6,110 nucleotides of DNA. Source: Gammaproteobacteria bacterium. Lineage in GTDB: Bacteria; Pseudomonadota; Gammaproteobacteria; DSM-16500. Made by a program: the position numbers and the translations under genes. The stretch's first letter is position 1. Every line of letters begins with the position of its first letter. Under the pieces are notes generated by a model that had not been told where the DNA came from, made no database searches, and saw only the letters and a list, made by a program, of their open reading frames with translations. This document shows, piece by piece, positions 5,659 to 6,110 of this stretch. The DNA is taken from NCBI GenBank assembly GCA_004322325.1, contig SCTP01000325.1, positions 1 to 6,110 on the forward strand. The letters run 5' to 3'.

Positions 5659-6110
5659 AGCTTAATTTTATCTTTCACCCAAATGCCTGCCTGCTTCAAA
5701 TTAGCATCCGTCCAAGGACCTTGGGAGCAAGTGCCTGTTTTCCAAATCGCACCGGAACGAAAATCATCGGAATAATTCCAATTCGTCCAGCTGATTTTTT
5801 TGCTATTCATTAACTGCATATATTTATCCGACATCTGAAAATCATTGGCACCATCACCGGTATAGGTTTGCGTGCCAAATTCAGTGACGAAAATGGGTAA
5901 TACGTTTGATGCTTTATCCAATTCATTTAAGTACTCATCACGATGTGAGGCAGCATAAAAATGAAAGGTGTACATAATGTTGGGATAGTTAAGTGGTTGA
6001 TTAATGATGTCTTGTGACGTTCTTCCATCCGACACACCCAATGAACTCCAACCCACTGTACCGACGATAATCACTGTTTTGGGATCAATCGCCCGAATAA
6101 TAGGAATGAG
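5655..6110 (-). CDS. Glycoside hydrolase family 5 endoglucanase (cellulase), C-terminal part
   Basis: The minus-strand frame is open from the right edge to TAG at 5657-5655, giving the last 151 residues. An internal GTG at 6074 is not the true start, because the frame continues upstream in family-like sequence (LIPIIRAIDPKTVIIVG). GH5 features: WSSLG after the IIVGT strand; NIMYTFHFYA, with the active-site His and Tyr of the H-x-Y motif at 5963-5961 and 5957-5955; PIFVTEFGT, whose Glu codon (5882-5880) is the catalytic nucleophile; and SWTNWNYSD, the aromatic strand lining the cleft. The catalytic acid/base (the 'NEP' motif) and any signal peptide lie outside the window. The pattern most resembles subfamily GH5_2 bacterial cellulases that cleave internal beta-1,4-glucan bonds, usually secreted. 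No carbohydrate-binding module follows the catalytic domain. It converges on the plus-strand small gene with overlapping stops. Confidence 0.9.
   Translation of the reverse strand, partial: LIPIIRAIDPKTVIIVGTVGWSSLGVSDGRTSQDIINQPLNYPNIMYTFHFYAASHRDEYLNELDKASNVLPIFVTEFGTQTYTGDGANDFQMSDKYMQLMNSKKISWTNWNYSDDFRSGAIWKTGTCSQGPWTDANLKQAGIWVKDKIKL

Noticed and set aside
6072..6074. GTG as the start codon of the cellulase gene
   Set aside because: The frame continues upstream to the window edge with residues typical of GH5, and 139 residues is far too short for the family fold.

Overview
The window looks like a chromosomal segment of a gammaproteobacterium with moderately AT-rich DNA. The closest feel is Legionellales-like (Legionella/Coxiella/Aquicella relatives). 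That placement is an inference from three things: nagZ followed directly by a hypoxanthine-guanine phosphoribosyltransferase gene, a FadE-type acyl-CoA dehydrogenase close to the enterobacterial one, and a GH5 endoglucanase nearby. No rRNA or other decisive marker is present.

Left part (1-5207): four plus-strand genes are packed with almost no space between them and probably form one transcription unit. They are the 3' end of nagZ (peptidoglycan recycling), hpt (purine salvage; its start codon shares a base with the nagZ stop), fadE (first step of fatty-acid beta-oxidation; membrane-anchored at its N-terminus), and a large polytopic membrane protein with a sulfatase/alkaline-phosphatase-superfamily domain whose start lies inside the end of fadE. 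The last protein has Thr where true sulfatases carry the Cys/Ser that becomes formylglycine. It is therefore more likely a phosphate- or phospholipid-headgroup-handling enzyme, or an uncharacterised hydrolase/transferase, than a classical sulfatase.

Middle (5208-5490): a 283-base intergenic region without a convincing ORF. Its notable content is a 35-base cluster of three DnaA-box-like elements: one perfect TTATCCACA, an inverted near-perfect partner that completes a 9-1-9 palindrome, and a degenerate direct repeat upstream. The cluster lies about 70 bases before a small gene.

Right part (5491-6110): a 55-codon plus-strand gene with a good ribosome binding site converges on the 3' portion of a minus-strand GH5 cellulase gene that runs off the right edge. 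Their stop codons overlap within the four bases CTAA. A plausible intrinsic terminator for the cellulase transcript lies inside the small gene.

Most of the window is ordinary housekeeping content. The parts that deserve a second look are the DnaA-box dyad plus small gene, the Thr-type sulfatase-fold membrane protein, and the overlapping convergent ends.
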